Shown piece after piece: positions 33,801-44,967 of a stretch of 64,000 nt of DNA. Under the pieces are notes generated by a model that ran no database searches, was not told where the DNA came from, and saw only the letters and a program-made list of their open reading frames with translations. This DNA is from Oikopleura dioica (lineage: Eukaryota; Chordata; Appendicularia; Copelata; Oikopleuridae), in the NCBI GenBank assembly GCA_907165135.1, contig OU015569.1, forward strand, positions 9,734,501 to 9,798,500, written 5' to 3'. Both the position numbers and the translations under genes were made by a program. Each line of letters begins with the position of its first letter. The stretch's first letter is position 1.

Positions 33801-34042
33801 AGGATAAAAATGCGACCCACGCGACAACTAGTAGCAGTGAAACGGAGCGGCAACTAGTAGCGGATGCCACAGTAATTTAGGCCAAACGCAGCAGCTGATG
33901 TCTTTATGTCCAACTCAAAAAGTCTCTCCTGAGTGTCAATGGTATTGGGATCGACCAAGTGGTTGAACGGACAGAATGAGCTTGTGCAAATCGGACTGCT
34001 CGGACATGGCAAGGAGGATAACTTCGAATTTACTCGGAACAT
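30862..34042 (-). CDS. REXO1: REXO1-like RNA exonuclease (DEDDh), first exon interrupted by a MITE
   Basis: The N-terminus MFRVNSKLSSLPCPSSPICTS with CPFNHL matches the short Cys/His N-terminal motif of animal REXO1 (CPYW...CRRPYCHFRH). A long Lys/Glu-rich disordered region follows, then a Cys-rich segment (RRCCRCQAE, EGDCYYHSGKL, YSCCGG). The exonuclease domain comes last: FALDCEMVYTVVGFELARV (Exo I), YNQKYSGISEADL, LVGHSLDSDLKALK (Exo II), and VDTAAVYPHKRGLPYKRGLKTLM with DGAFGHDSSEDAKAAL (Exo III). Stop at 30862-30864. A 247-bp MITE (33626-33872) breaks the first coding exon with a stop shortly after its left end. The frame is continuous when element and one TA are removed. A 44-bp GA-AG intron (33543-33500) joins the next exon. 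Confidence 0.9.
33626..33872. mobile_element. MITE with TA target-site duplication inside REXO1 exon 1
   Basis: Terminal inverted repeats start CTGTG[C/G]CATCCGC and continue TACTAGTTGCCGC. They match over 26 bp with one mismatch, and the flanking TA (33624-33625 and 33873-33874) is the target duplication, as for Tc1/mariner-type elements. Inside, a segment of about 30 bp containing GCGACAACTAGTAGCAGTGA occurs twice in direct orientation near each end (about 33654 and 33808). No transposase frame exists; the open frames across it are just non-stop composition. The element carries its own ATG on the REXO1 strand (33632-33634) in frame with the rest of the REXO1 exon. Confidence 0.9.
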
Positions 34043-34610
34043 GAGGCATCTGAATTGAGAGAAAAGAATTCATTTATTTTCTCGGTTTATGGCACAGGAT
34101 TATTTATGAACGAGTGAATAATAAGAGCGGACAAGACAGAAAATGGGTAAGTACGCTTGAAATTAATAATTTTGTGACCATAATTACTTCAAGTCTATTT
34201 AGTGCTGAAAGTGTAAATCAAAGAGAGACGTCAGAACGAAGTTGAGCAGATTACAGCTCACAAGGCTCTCGGAAATGTAATAACCATCTTACTCAATTAA
34301 ATAGTTACAAGAAGTAATATATAATTACAGAGACAGTGTTATTCATTACAATAGTAACTTTTATTTGGACTTTTTGTTTCATAGGTAGCTTGGAAAGGTT
34401 TTTGAACGAGTTTTATAAGAATAAAAGAACATTGCACAAGATTTATTATAGAACGAGAGTTTTTTTCTTGAATGTGGACTAGTGAAGGATTTTTGGATAT
34501 TGGCGCCTTCGAATAGGAAACTTCTGAAGAAAATAGCCAAGGTCATGTCGTGTTCAGAAATTTGGGCGTGAAGGAATAGACTAAATTTGTAATTAGAACA
34601 TGAAAGGGAA
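34043..34610. other. Intergenic between dynamin and REXO1
   Basis: No gene is supported. On the plus strand an ATG with a strong donor (ATGG|gtaagt at 34143-34153) followed by acceptor-like TTTAG (about 34201) gives only a five-codon frame, so it was not called. Confidence 0.35.
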
Positions 34611-37600
34611 TTAACTTTGTACGGGTGGTTTGTTGCCTGCTGGACGCTTTGGAACGACTGGAGGAGGTCTATTTCCGCCGGGTCGCGATGGAATCATTGG
34701 CGCAGCGTGAGAAGGCTTGATGCCAAGCTGGTTCATTCCAGAATTTATCTGATTCATGGCGTTGAGAGTATTCTGAGCACGGCCCAACATTGAGGATGCG
34801 GCACCCGCTGGGCTTGGACGAGGTGGAGGGTTCGTTTTTGATGATGGGGGTATTGGGTTAGACTTAGACATTGGTTTTATTGGAGCGGAAGACGACTTGG
34901 GTGCGGAGGACTCGGAGATCCACGAATTGTCAACCGGCGGGGGCGCTGAGGTAGATACTGTCGATACGTTAATATCTCCGATGACCTTGAGTCCCTCTTT
35001 CAGTGAGTTATACATCCGGATCATATCATCCCGTCTCTGCACCTCCGAATCGGACTCTTCCATGATCATGTTTATGTCACATTGCGCATAAATCCTAAAA
35101 AGAGTTTTCTCGCCGTATATGTTCGAGTTAGTTACATTGCAAGGAGCTCTTCCGCAATAAATGTTTTCGTGTGGTTAATCATCACACCCATAATCATCTT
35201 CGGGGTCATATCTTTGAGCGTTTTCGTCACAATAAGCATATAGCTCTCGACTAAGTTCCTGATCGTTTCGACTTGTCGCTCGAGCTGTGGATCCGCTGAG
35301 ACTCTCTGCTCTTGTTGTTCCTCTGCGCCATCTTCCTTTTCAGCTTGATACTGAACAATTCACGTGAGCTTGCTACTTTCAAAGCGCAACTACCTCTGGA
35401 TAGACCCCAGCTCGTAAGAATGACGCCTTCCAAGATTCTAAGTCTTCTGCGTTATGTACGCTCAAATCAAGTGTTCTGTGGTCTTTGTAGACGTTTCGAT
35501 TTTCAGTGTTGAACAAGGAGAAAGTGAACTTAGCACCGAACATATTGTGGCTTTCCTGACTTCTGAGCTTGAGATTATCTTGAAAGTAAAGTTAGCCCGG
35601 TGGAAATAAGCCATAGTCACCTGCTAACTGGACCATGTACTTCTTGTCCTTTTCTTCGTCGTCCTTGTACCACGAAAGAGTTTCCGCAGTAAGGACGAAC
35701 CAGAACTCTTTACTTCCGCCACGCATTACACCAGTATTCTGCAAGCCAAGCCAGCCACGACGAATAACGTTATTTCCAGCAGTGTTCTGTTTCTTGGAAG
35801 GAACAGAGGACGCTGCTGCTTGCGTGAAGCCAATGAAATCCTAAACGCAAGGAGCTAGCACTTGTGTATTAAAGATAAACAAACCTCGTGGTTGGTATTG
35901 ACATATGCCAGTTCAAAGTCGATGAGGTTTCGAACATGATCTTTGCATTGATTTTCGCGCTCTCTAATATGCTCGCAAACAATTCGATCAACCTCTTCTC
36001 TCAACATTGGAAAAGTGTTCATCGGCTAAATCATGAGAGTCAGTTGAGAGCAATTTACAATTATTTGTACCTCTGAGCAATTTCTCACTGCATTTATAAT
36101 TTCGGTGCAGCATTGCTCGACAAGATTTGCCGGAGCCCTAAAGAGCTGCTCGATTTGCTCTTTGACGATTCTTTCGAAGGCCAAATCAGGAGTGAAGAGA
36201 CCTGATCGAACACCGCGAATATTTTGAATGACAATCTTGATCTCCTTTCGGAGATGCTTCTCATCGATTTTGCGCTCGGCTAAAATGAAAATTGCCTAAT
36301 TAGTACTCATTAACACGTTACCAATGTGAAGTGGAAGTCGCTCGTGAAAGAGGCGATTTATTTTCGCTCCCACGGTGAGCTGGTCTGTTGAAACTGAGCT
36401 TCCCGAACTGCCTGAACCCTCAATGACTTCCTGGAACGAATTGCAGAATTGATTAATGAGCTGTAGCATCGATTTCGTCTTTCTACTGGGATCATTTGGT
36501 GTGTAATGCTGAAACATTCATTATTCCCAATTATTCTTGCTATTCATCGAAGAAGCGCTATGTTCGATTGGGATCTGCCTACCTTGAATTTAGCCACTTC
36601 TTTTTCCATACTAGCAAGTTGCTTCGCTAACGAGTTGCGCAAGGTAGGCAACGTCTCGCGAATGTGATTTGTGAGTTGCTGGTTCAGCACTTGCTGTAGG
36701 TAAGGCGTACCCATTTTGTCTGCCATGTGACGGTAAGAACTGTGGCTCATAAAGAACCTTCTCTCAGCTGAAAATTTTAATGACAAACTGTTTCTTTGGC
36801 CAATGCATACCTGTCATTGCAGCTTTGATGTCTTTTCGCCCTTCGATGTCCTTCTGACTTCTGTTGACTACACCAATGTAGCCCCGACGAAGAGGCAAAA
36901 GTTTGTTCTCAAGGATGTCGCGGGCATCTGTGCCCTGATCCATCAAGTCGAGCTTTGTGATGACTCCTATGGTTCGCAATCCCTGAGGATCTACTTCTTT
37001 TGCCATCTTCATCGCGTCGGAATTCGCCAAATCAGTATTGGCAGGAGAAACAGCGAGAATGAGGCAAGAGTCGCGCCCAATAAATTGCAGGAGCATATCG
37101 CGGATTTGATTTTCAATGTCAGCCGGTTGATCACCAACAGCGACTCTGGTCATTCCGGGCAAATCAACAAGTGTCAGGTTCAATACGTTCGGCGAAAATA
37201 CGCGAAGGTTAATCGGAACGGGCGAAATTCCCTTATTCGAGCCGGTCATTCTGTCTGTTTCTGCTTCAATTTCGTTTCGCACTTCGCTGAAATCAGTGAA
37301 TCGTTTTCCTTTGGCGTGAAGGAACTCGGCCCATTCGCCATGGGGATTGTTCACCAGTTGAAGGACTAGCGGACGACGAGTGACGATGCCACTTCCTCGC
37401 GGCAAGAAATCTTTGCCGACAAAGTTTTCTAGTACCGAGGATTTTCCAGCTGATTGCGAGCCCACGACGGCAATCTTAAATAAATGTAAACGACATTCCT
37501 TGAAACAGGAAGATTACCTGTGGTAAATCGATATCCAGAGATTGACCTGTCTGCTGGAAGGCATCTTGGAGCTTGTTGATGAGTGGAATCATCTGCTCCA

Positions 37601-37625
37601 TGCCCGAGTTTCCTATGTCGCTCAT
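34611..37625 (-). CDS. Classical dynamin GTPase (DNM1/2/3 type)
   Basis: The start is ATG 37623-37625 ([27 protein letters not shown], the dynamin N-terminus). The GTPase domain has G1 GSQSAGKSS, the G2 region RRPLVLQL, G3 [14 protein letters not shown] and G4 [12 protein letters not shown]. The stalk follows with [12 protein letters not shown]-type sequence, then a PH domain (about 35850-35450), a GTPase effector domain (about 35330-35050) and a Pro-rich tail ending [22 protein letters not shown]. Domain order and length (about 850 residues) are those of classical dynamins, which pinch off endocytic vesicles. The proline-rich tail offers SH3-binding motifs (PPPVVPKRP). About a dozen short introns are present. 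Its promoter is divergent from BTAF1, 1.2 kb away. Confidence 0.97.
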
Positions 37626-38824
37626 TCTCTGCTTGTTTTCGTTTGTCGGTTCGGCAGCGGGCTCGTTTCTCTATCTGCAGCTCTATTCTCGCTCTTTCCC
37701 GCGCGTTCTCACAGGCCCATCTGAAGGAAAATACGTTGAGCCTGGCAGCGGCCTAACTCAAATGTCAACAGAAGCAAGTCACTCGCCGTGCTTGGAAAAA
37801 GGAAAGGTTTTCAATGTAATTGCGCGGCTGAGTTGTGAAAAATAGAAAAAGCCCTCTGATATTGATTTGGGGATCAATTCAGTTTCCCTTGGGCTACCGA
37901 AATCAAACTCGTATAATAATACATGACATGCGCGATTGCAGGCATATTTTCGCGGATAATTACTGTATGCTTCAGTATAAAAGTCTTCTTTTCGAAAAAT
38001 AAATGAAAATCTCTGGGCTGAATTCTCCGACGAAGAAATGTGAATTGTGGGGCTTTGTTTTCCTTTCGGAAGGAAATCTATTCAAGCTGCCAAATTGGTC
38101 CAAAGCTTCTGGGAATATTCAAGTTCAATGTGTGTGCTGTCTAATAAATTCTTCACTAGTGCTTCAAATATTTCGTTAGGATTTTTGAGAGGCTTTTGTG
38201 AAAAATAATAAATTAAGGATAACACTTGTTATTATAATAAATTAAAATATAATATATTATATTATTCATGCTATTTGAAATAAATTTAAGCCATGTTCTT
38301 TTAATTTTTTTCCAAATTTCTTCTCTATCATACTTTTAAAATATTGTTTAATTTGGCCACTACAAATCAGAACGAGAAAAGATAATGATGAAATGTGATA
38401 GAGGTGATTTAGTCTCTTAGTGTGGGAGCGAGTTGCGTGATTTTAAAGATTGTAGTTGATGTCTATGGGACGAGGCGTATGCGCGGATGAACATACTAAT
38501 ACTGGCACTGGCATACTGTAATATGCAACAAAGAGCTCGATTGAAGGTTTGTCTTTTTCCGAGCTGCGCGATTTTGGTTCGTTCCTCTGGTCTGAGCCGA
38601 CGCCCTGGCGCGCCTTGGCCAATGGGCGGCCCGGTGCAAGCCTATATATATGATCTCAGAATGATGGTTTTGGCTCGTTTTCGTCGTCGTTTGATCGTTT
38701 TTTCGCCGCCGAGATCGTCCGCCCTGTTGGGCAGCCATCTGGCAAGAAGCAAACTCGAACCGGAATCGCAGTTCGGCCCGCGCGCGCCCAGTACCCATCA
38801 CTCTCAGCCTTGGATGCCCCAGCG
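37626..38824. other. Divergent intergenic region between dynamin and BTAF1
   Basis: The first 750 bases are AT-rich without a supported gene. From about 38490 the sequence turns GC-rich and holds a CCAAT box and a TATA-like run. The 149-codon plus frame across 38487-38936 spans promoter, leader and the first BTAF1 intron and is not considered coding. Confidence 0.5.
38619..38650 (+). promoter_or_regulatory. BTAF1 core promoter: CCAAT box and TATA-like element
   Basis: GGCCAATGGG (CCAAT at 38619-38623) precedes TATATATA (38643-38650) by about 20 bp. The ATG of BTAF1 follows about 175 bp later, which would leave a leader of roughly 140 bp. This is read from spacing and motif only. Confidence 0.45.
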
Positions 38825-41800
38825 ATGGAAAATTACCAAAGGTAAACACCTACGCACGCCAAGAAACAGCCACTTCTCACTACGTGACTTCTGTAGAATT
38901 ATCCTCTTAGTCCAGCTCGTGACAATCCCTAATTAACGCAGAATTCGTAAAAGCCGAAAGATCTTGCCTTTTGATTTACCCCGATAAAATCAGCGTAAAA
39001 TTGAGTCACTACGACTTGATGGAAAACAACTGAGCAGGATAATGATTTTTAAATTTGTAGCATTACGCGGCTAGACCGATTGCTTCTTTTACTTGAAAAT
39101 GCCACTACACGTGTCACTCGAGTGGAAACCGCCAAGCAACTCGGCCAGGTTCAGAAGAAGCAGCCCCTCGAACTCAACAACTTACTGGCGAACATATCAA
39201 AGGGACCGGCTCCTTTGCATGTGCGTATATAACTTGCGTGTCTTTTTTGACTTGAAGCTAATAGAAGAGCCAAAAGTAGACATATCTTGGACATGCTGAG
39301 TGGGACACTAGAATTAATGCAGCAGACGCGATTGAGCAAATATTCTGTAATCTTCCGCCGAGTTTCGAAGACCTATGCGATAATCCCCTGAAAGACGAAA
39401 TCATCAAACAAGAAAATGGAGAAAGACTGGATGTTCCTGTTTTGTTGAAGATGGAGACCTTCTCGTTGGAAGAAATCATCTCAAATGGAGTGCCACTTAT
39501 GGCATGTTCAGAAGACGAGTTCGTCGACGATCTAGACCAGTTTAAATCGATGGGCTTTGATAGCAAAGAAGAGTATTTACGGGCAAAACGTTGTCGGATG
39601 GAAGAGAGATTGGGTTTAGGCAGCTTTCCGGGCCAGAGAGATATTCTCGGAGTCACTGACGAAGACTTGGATACCGGAAGCGAACCTCCATCAAAACGGC
39701 ATAAAACTGTGAAAATGGAAGCACAAGTCAGCCTCAAAGCCCTTTACGACTCACCTCCTTCTGTCTTCGCATCGAAGTGGCCTCTCCAATGGTTTTACCT
39801 AAGAACGAGAAGCGCTCTTGCTAGTCAAATCTGGGGCCATAGACACGGAGCCACATGCGCTATTCGTGGCCTGTTGAAACAGTCGAAAGTAGGGTTCCGC
39901 ACGATTCGAAAAAAGTTATCGCACAAAAATAAAATTCTGATGCACAAGGGTAAAATCTATACAGAAATTCAATGAGAATGGTCAAAGATCTCAAAAATTC
40001 ACCGTTTTCCTGTATTTGGCACCAGTATTTTACATTTTTTTGAAATGGAGCGCGCTGATTGGCTGAAGTGCCAAAACGCCTCGAATCGTGCGGAACCCTA
40101 GTCGAAAGCTGTCTTTGCTTTTGTTTCTGAAGAAGAAAAACAAGAATGGCTGGTAGACATCGCTCTCCGTTTGGTGATTTTACTGTATCTTGACAGATTC
40201 GGTGACTTTGTTTCGGACTCAGTGGTCGCTCCTATCCGAGAGACTGCTTCACAGTCCCTTGGAATCGTTTGCCAGTTACTTCCAGCAGAAGTAGTACAAC
40301 AAGTCGTTGAGTTGCTATCGTCACTTGTCAAATCTGGAGTCAGCGGAAAAGCGACGCTCGAAGAAGAAAGTGACATTTGGCCGATACGACATGGTGGTCT
40401 CCTTGGTCTTCGATGGGTATTTGCGATCGACTCAAAGCTGCTAGAATTCAACTTCAGTTACATGTATCAACTCTTTATGAGCGCCCTCGACGATTTTTCT
40501 GAAGACTGTCGGCAAGTAACGGCATTGATATTGACAGACTGTGCTGAATTCATCTGCCGAGAGCATATGCACAGGGCCATCGAGCTCGGTCGAATCGCCT
40601 GGAACAACATATTGAAAGGCGACGACTTAACTGTTTCAACTGCGAGTGCTGTGACCTTCTTGTCTGCGCTTATGAATCATGGAAGAGAAGAGCTCGTTTT
40701 CGGTTGCGTTGGAAATGATGCCGGCGTTGTACTTGCAGCCCTCCTTCCCCTTATCTTCCACAATCTTTCCACAGTTCGAGAAGCCACCCTGGAAAGTGTG
40801 ATTGCAATGCTCGCCTACGAAAACGTCCAAAACATTGACATTGTTCTTCAAGACACATTGAACAGATGCTTCTTTACTGTCATATCCGAAAATCCAAAAT
40901 CTAAGCTTTCACAAAGTGCCGTGCAAATTTGGGCGCGCGCAGTTGCTGCCGGAAGTCCAGACCTTCTAATGGAAATTATTGATGCTACTCTTGACTTGTG
41001 GATAGCGCTGACAACGACAAGAGATGGACGACCTATCGACTCGAAGTTAATCTCAATTCTGAAAGAACAAGCACTCACTGATGAAATTATCTATCTAGGC
41101 GGAAAAGAAGATATTGATATTTCTGCAGAGACTCGTTATACGCTCTGTTACATGGTTTCCGAAATATTCTTAAAAATGAATGGCGCACTAGATGATAAAT
41201 TGATGAATCTAATTACCCAATCGGAAAATGGATACACTCGACTCTTTGCCGCCGAGATATTATTTTTGATGGTACGAAAGGGACGGCGGATTGACCCCTT
41301 CCTCCCTGTCGTTTTCGACCTTCTCAACAGTACTCCAGTATTTCTAGGAAATGGTTAAACTTTGAAAACATAGAAGAGTTCATTTATAAATTTTAGTTTT
41401 AATTGCCGTCAATCGTAAACGATACAATTAGAACCATTGCAGAGCTCAAAGGACCTCTCACTGCATTACAGATATCATCTCGAAAGCTTGGTCTGTCAAT
41501 CGGCCGCGACCTTCATGGAGACCTAATCTCGCCTTACGATGCCTTGGAAATGGGATCAGAAATATTTAACCCAAGTGAAGACCAAAAATATGGATTGACG
41601 AAATCACTGGGTCAGTTCACCAAATAGAAACTGTCAAACAACATCTTCACTCGGCTCTAAATGCTTTCGCGGGCTCAACCCTGCTTCTAAACGAATACAT
41701 TCCAGGAACGAAGCTAAATCCTATTGTCAAACCGTTGTTGGAAAGTGTACGAAACTGCTCAAATAAGTTTACACGTGAAATCCTAGCAACCGCCTTCTGT

Positions 41801-44800
41801 AGCTTGATAGGTAAGTTTTAGACCAGGAGGGTTCTTCACAAAAAAATAATTAAGAAACTGCAAAAAAATTCGCGCCGAACTTTACGCCCAAGCTTTTGAA
41901 ATCGCTCATTAAAAATTGCATTACCGACCATTCTTGTAAGTCTATTTAATCCTATGGTCATGACTCATGATGTGTTACTTTTAGTCCTGCCGTTGCTTTC
42001 TTCCCCTAGCTCAATTTTCTCCGCAGATGATATAGAATACTTTCGTCTCTGTGGCAGCGCCGCGCAATTCTCCTCCAACAATATAATTCTAAGCTATTAC
42101 ACTAACCTTAGAGACTCTGTAAAACAAAGCAAGAAGGAAAAAAAGAAAGCTCTCAGTGCAAAAGACGGCCGCGAACGTACTGCTCTTACCTATCGGCGGC
42201 TCTCGGCTTCCCACATTTTGACCTCGTTCATCTTGCGCTATCGTCATGAACTGCCTGAACAACTCCCGCTCCTATGGGAGCAATTATCTTCACTGCCATT
42301 CCCCGTCGACAATGATCAACTTCCGATTTCATTCATTGAACAACTTTACCTCGTTGTGAACATTGGTAAGATACATTCGAAAAATAATAATAATTTGCCT
42401 TCTTCAGGACCCGAGTGTTTCCGCATTCCAGAATTATCAACGACCATGATGAAGATGTTAAAATCTTCGATCCCTCTCGCTTCTTATCGAAATTTCGTTC
42501 TTAGATATCTTGTCAGTCTTTTCATTGGGAAAAGCTGTACCATTGCTCCTGTGACTATAATTCACGAAATCTTCGACTCGATTACAAACATGTTGGAAAG
42601 TACAAACGAGTTCTCTCAGAAAGGTGCAATAGAAATACTCGCCCAAATTGTTATTTCTCTTGGTGACCAAATTCTTCCCTTCACGACGATCTTTATGGTA
42701 CCGGTACTGAAAGTAATGTCGACGCAAGATTTTTACGTTCGCCAAGTTGCTTCAAGTATTTTCGCGAAACTCCTCAAAGCTATGCCCCTTGATTCTGGCT
42801 CCAAAGATTTGGAAGAAGGACTCACAAAATTGCTTAAAACAAAAAGAGAAGAAAGCCTATCATTTCTAAGTCAACTCTTCGATCAGTCCAAAGCTGAAGA
42901 CTACAGAATACCGATCCCTTTCGCCGCTAAGCTACGACCTTATCAGCAAGACGGCGTAAATTGGTTAATGTTTCTCAATAAGTACGGACTCAATGGAATC
43001 CTATCCGACGAGATGGGTCTTGGCAAGACTCTCCAGACAATTTTGACAGTCGCTTCTGATCATTATCGATGTCAAGAAAATGGCGAGCGCGACGTCAAAT
43101 CTATTATCATTTCTCCTCCTTCTGTAACTGGTCACTGGTATGACGAGACCCAAAAATTTGTTCCTGAAAGTCTATCAATGATCCACTACCATGGAAATGG
43201 CACGGAACGTAAGAGGCTGCGTGAAATCTTCATGTCACCTAGCAATCATTTCAATGTTGTCGTGGCTAGCTATGAAGTAGTCCGCAACGATATCGATTTT
43301 TTCAATAAGTACACGTGGAACTATTGCGTTCTTGATGAAGGTCACGTCATCCGCAACACGAAAACGAAAGTTTCTCAAAGCATACGCTCTCTGAGAGCGA
43401 AACATCGTCTAATGCTCACTGGAACGCCCATACAAAACACCGTGACTGAACTCTGGTCTCTTTTTGACTTCCTCATGCCAGGTTTCCTTGGAACAGAAAA
43501 AGAATTTAACACTGTTTATGGTCGCCCAATATTAAACTCACGCGACCCAAGATGCAAAAATCCGGAAGCTGGTCTTCTCGCACTTCAAGCTCTGCACAGA
43601 CAATGCCTACCTTTTATGCTCCGAAGAGTCAAGTCGGATGTTCTCAAGGATCTCCCTCCCAAAATTATTCAAGACTTCTATTGCGAACTGAGTCCCCTTC
43701 AAAAACGCCTTTACGAAGAGTTCACTCGCTCAAAACTAAAAAAACGCATCGAGCAAGTCATTGACGACGATCGCAAAGATACATCAGAGAGAGCTGGCCA
43801 TATCTTCCAGGTATTTTCTTATTTACACTCGTAAGAAAAAAACACTGTTTAGGCTATTCAATACCTTCAAAAACTTTGCAATCATCCTGCTCTTGTCCTT
43901 ACGCCGGCCCATCCAGATTACTATAACATTTTGAGCGACCTTGACAAGAATCGAAGCAGCCTTCGTGACATTGAGAATGCTCCAAAGATCAAAGCGCTGA
44001 AACAGCTGCTGACAGAGTGTGGCATTGGCCAACGCGAAGACTCCGTCGTTTCTGAGCACAGGTGAGCGCAGCATGGGGGCACTCATCGCATGCGGAAAAA
44101 CATTCATTGAAAAGAGTCTTTGATTTTTAAAAAGCTAAATCACCATTCTAGAGCGCTCATCTTCTGCCAGCACAAATCAATGCTCGATATAATTGCGCGA
44201 GACCTTTTCGAACATGAAATGCCTTTAGTCTCCTTCTCACGGCTCGACGGCTCTGTTCCAGCTGGAGCACGACATGGCATTGTCTCGCGATTCAACCGAG
44301 ATCCTACCATAGGTAAGTCCCTCATTATTAATTCACTAAGAAAATGCTCGATTTTCACACCCAAGTGGATACCTAGGGTCCCCACCCTGACTGCTTACGC
44401 GTTGCCTCTCTAATTCGAAATTATAGATGTACTGCTCTTGACAACGAAAGTCGGTGGCCTCGGACTTAACTTGACGGGTGCCGACGTTGTCATTTTCGTT
44501 GAGCACGATTGGAATCCCCAAATGGACCTTCAGGTAAGTTTTAATTAGGTCCTATTTGCATAAATAAAATTTTATCAAGGCGATGGATCGTGCGCACAGA
44601 ATCGGACAAAAAAAGACAGTCAACGTCTATCGCTTGATTACTAGAAACACCGTCGAGGAAAAGATAATGGGTCTGCAAAAATTCAAGCTCAATATTGCTA
44701 ACTCGTTGGTATCTGGGGATAACTCCAGCATGAGTACAATGGATACTCACCAGCTTCTAGATATGTTCAACTTTGAGTAAGACACCTTAGAATCGGTAAA

Positions 44801-44967
44801 AAATAACCACGCATTGTAGCAAATCCACCGCCAACCAGCAAAAGCAAAAAGAAGGAAAATCGAAATCAATTCAGTCGCTTGTAGATGAGCTTGGAGAACT
44901 TTGGGATGGCGAGGCATATGACTCCGAGTACGAAATAAACCAGTTCCTTCAAAAGCTCAACCAATGA
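38825..44967 (+). CDS. BTAF1: BTAF1 / MOT1, TBP-removing Snf2 ATPase
   Basis: Exons 38825-38841, 39061-39220 and 39280-39888 give the N-terminus [22 protein letters not shown] and [17 protein letters not shown], as in BTAF1 HEAT repeats. HEAT repeats continue to about 42.8 kb (for example [19 protein letters not shown]). The C-terminal Snf2 domain has [30 protein letters not shown], a DEGH box ([12 protein letters not shown]), LTGTPIQN, and the helicase C part [12 protein letters not shown] and [19 protein letters not shown]. The protein ends with [15 protein letters not shown] and stops at 44965-44967. BTAF1 binds TBP and strips it from DNA. The exon break after KQSK is a MITE (39890-40100). 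Introns are otherwise short. Confidence 0.97.
39890..40100. mobile_element. hAT-like MITE acting as a BTAF1 intron
   Basis: The ends are a perfect 20-bp inverted repeat (TAGGGTTCCGCACGATTCGA and its complement at 40081-40100). The 8-bp flank GTCGAAAG is duplicated at 39882-39889 and 40101-40108. The size is 211 bp with no coding capacity. The spliced intron would be 39889-40101: the last G of the left duplication plus element TA forms the GTAGGG donor, and element CCCTA plus the first G of the right duplication forms the acceptor. Confidence 0.93.

Noticed and set aside
33656-33880. 74-codon plus-strand frame and 72-codon minus-strand frame
   Set aside because: They lie almost entirely within the MITE and its inverted repeats.
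34143-34300. Possible tiny two-exon plus-strand gene (ATGG|gtaagt)
   Set aside because: The joined frame ends after five to eight codons in every acceptor choice.
38487-38936. 149-codon plus-strand frame before BTAF1
   Set aside because: It spans CCAAT and TATA elements, the leader and the first intron of BTAF1 in another frame, and has low-complexity content.
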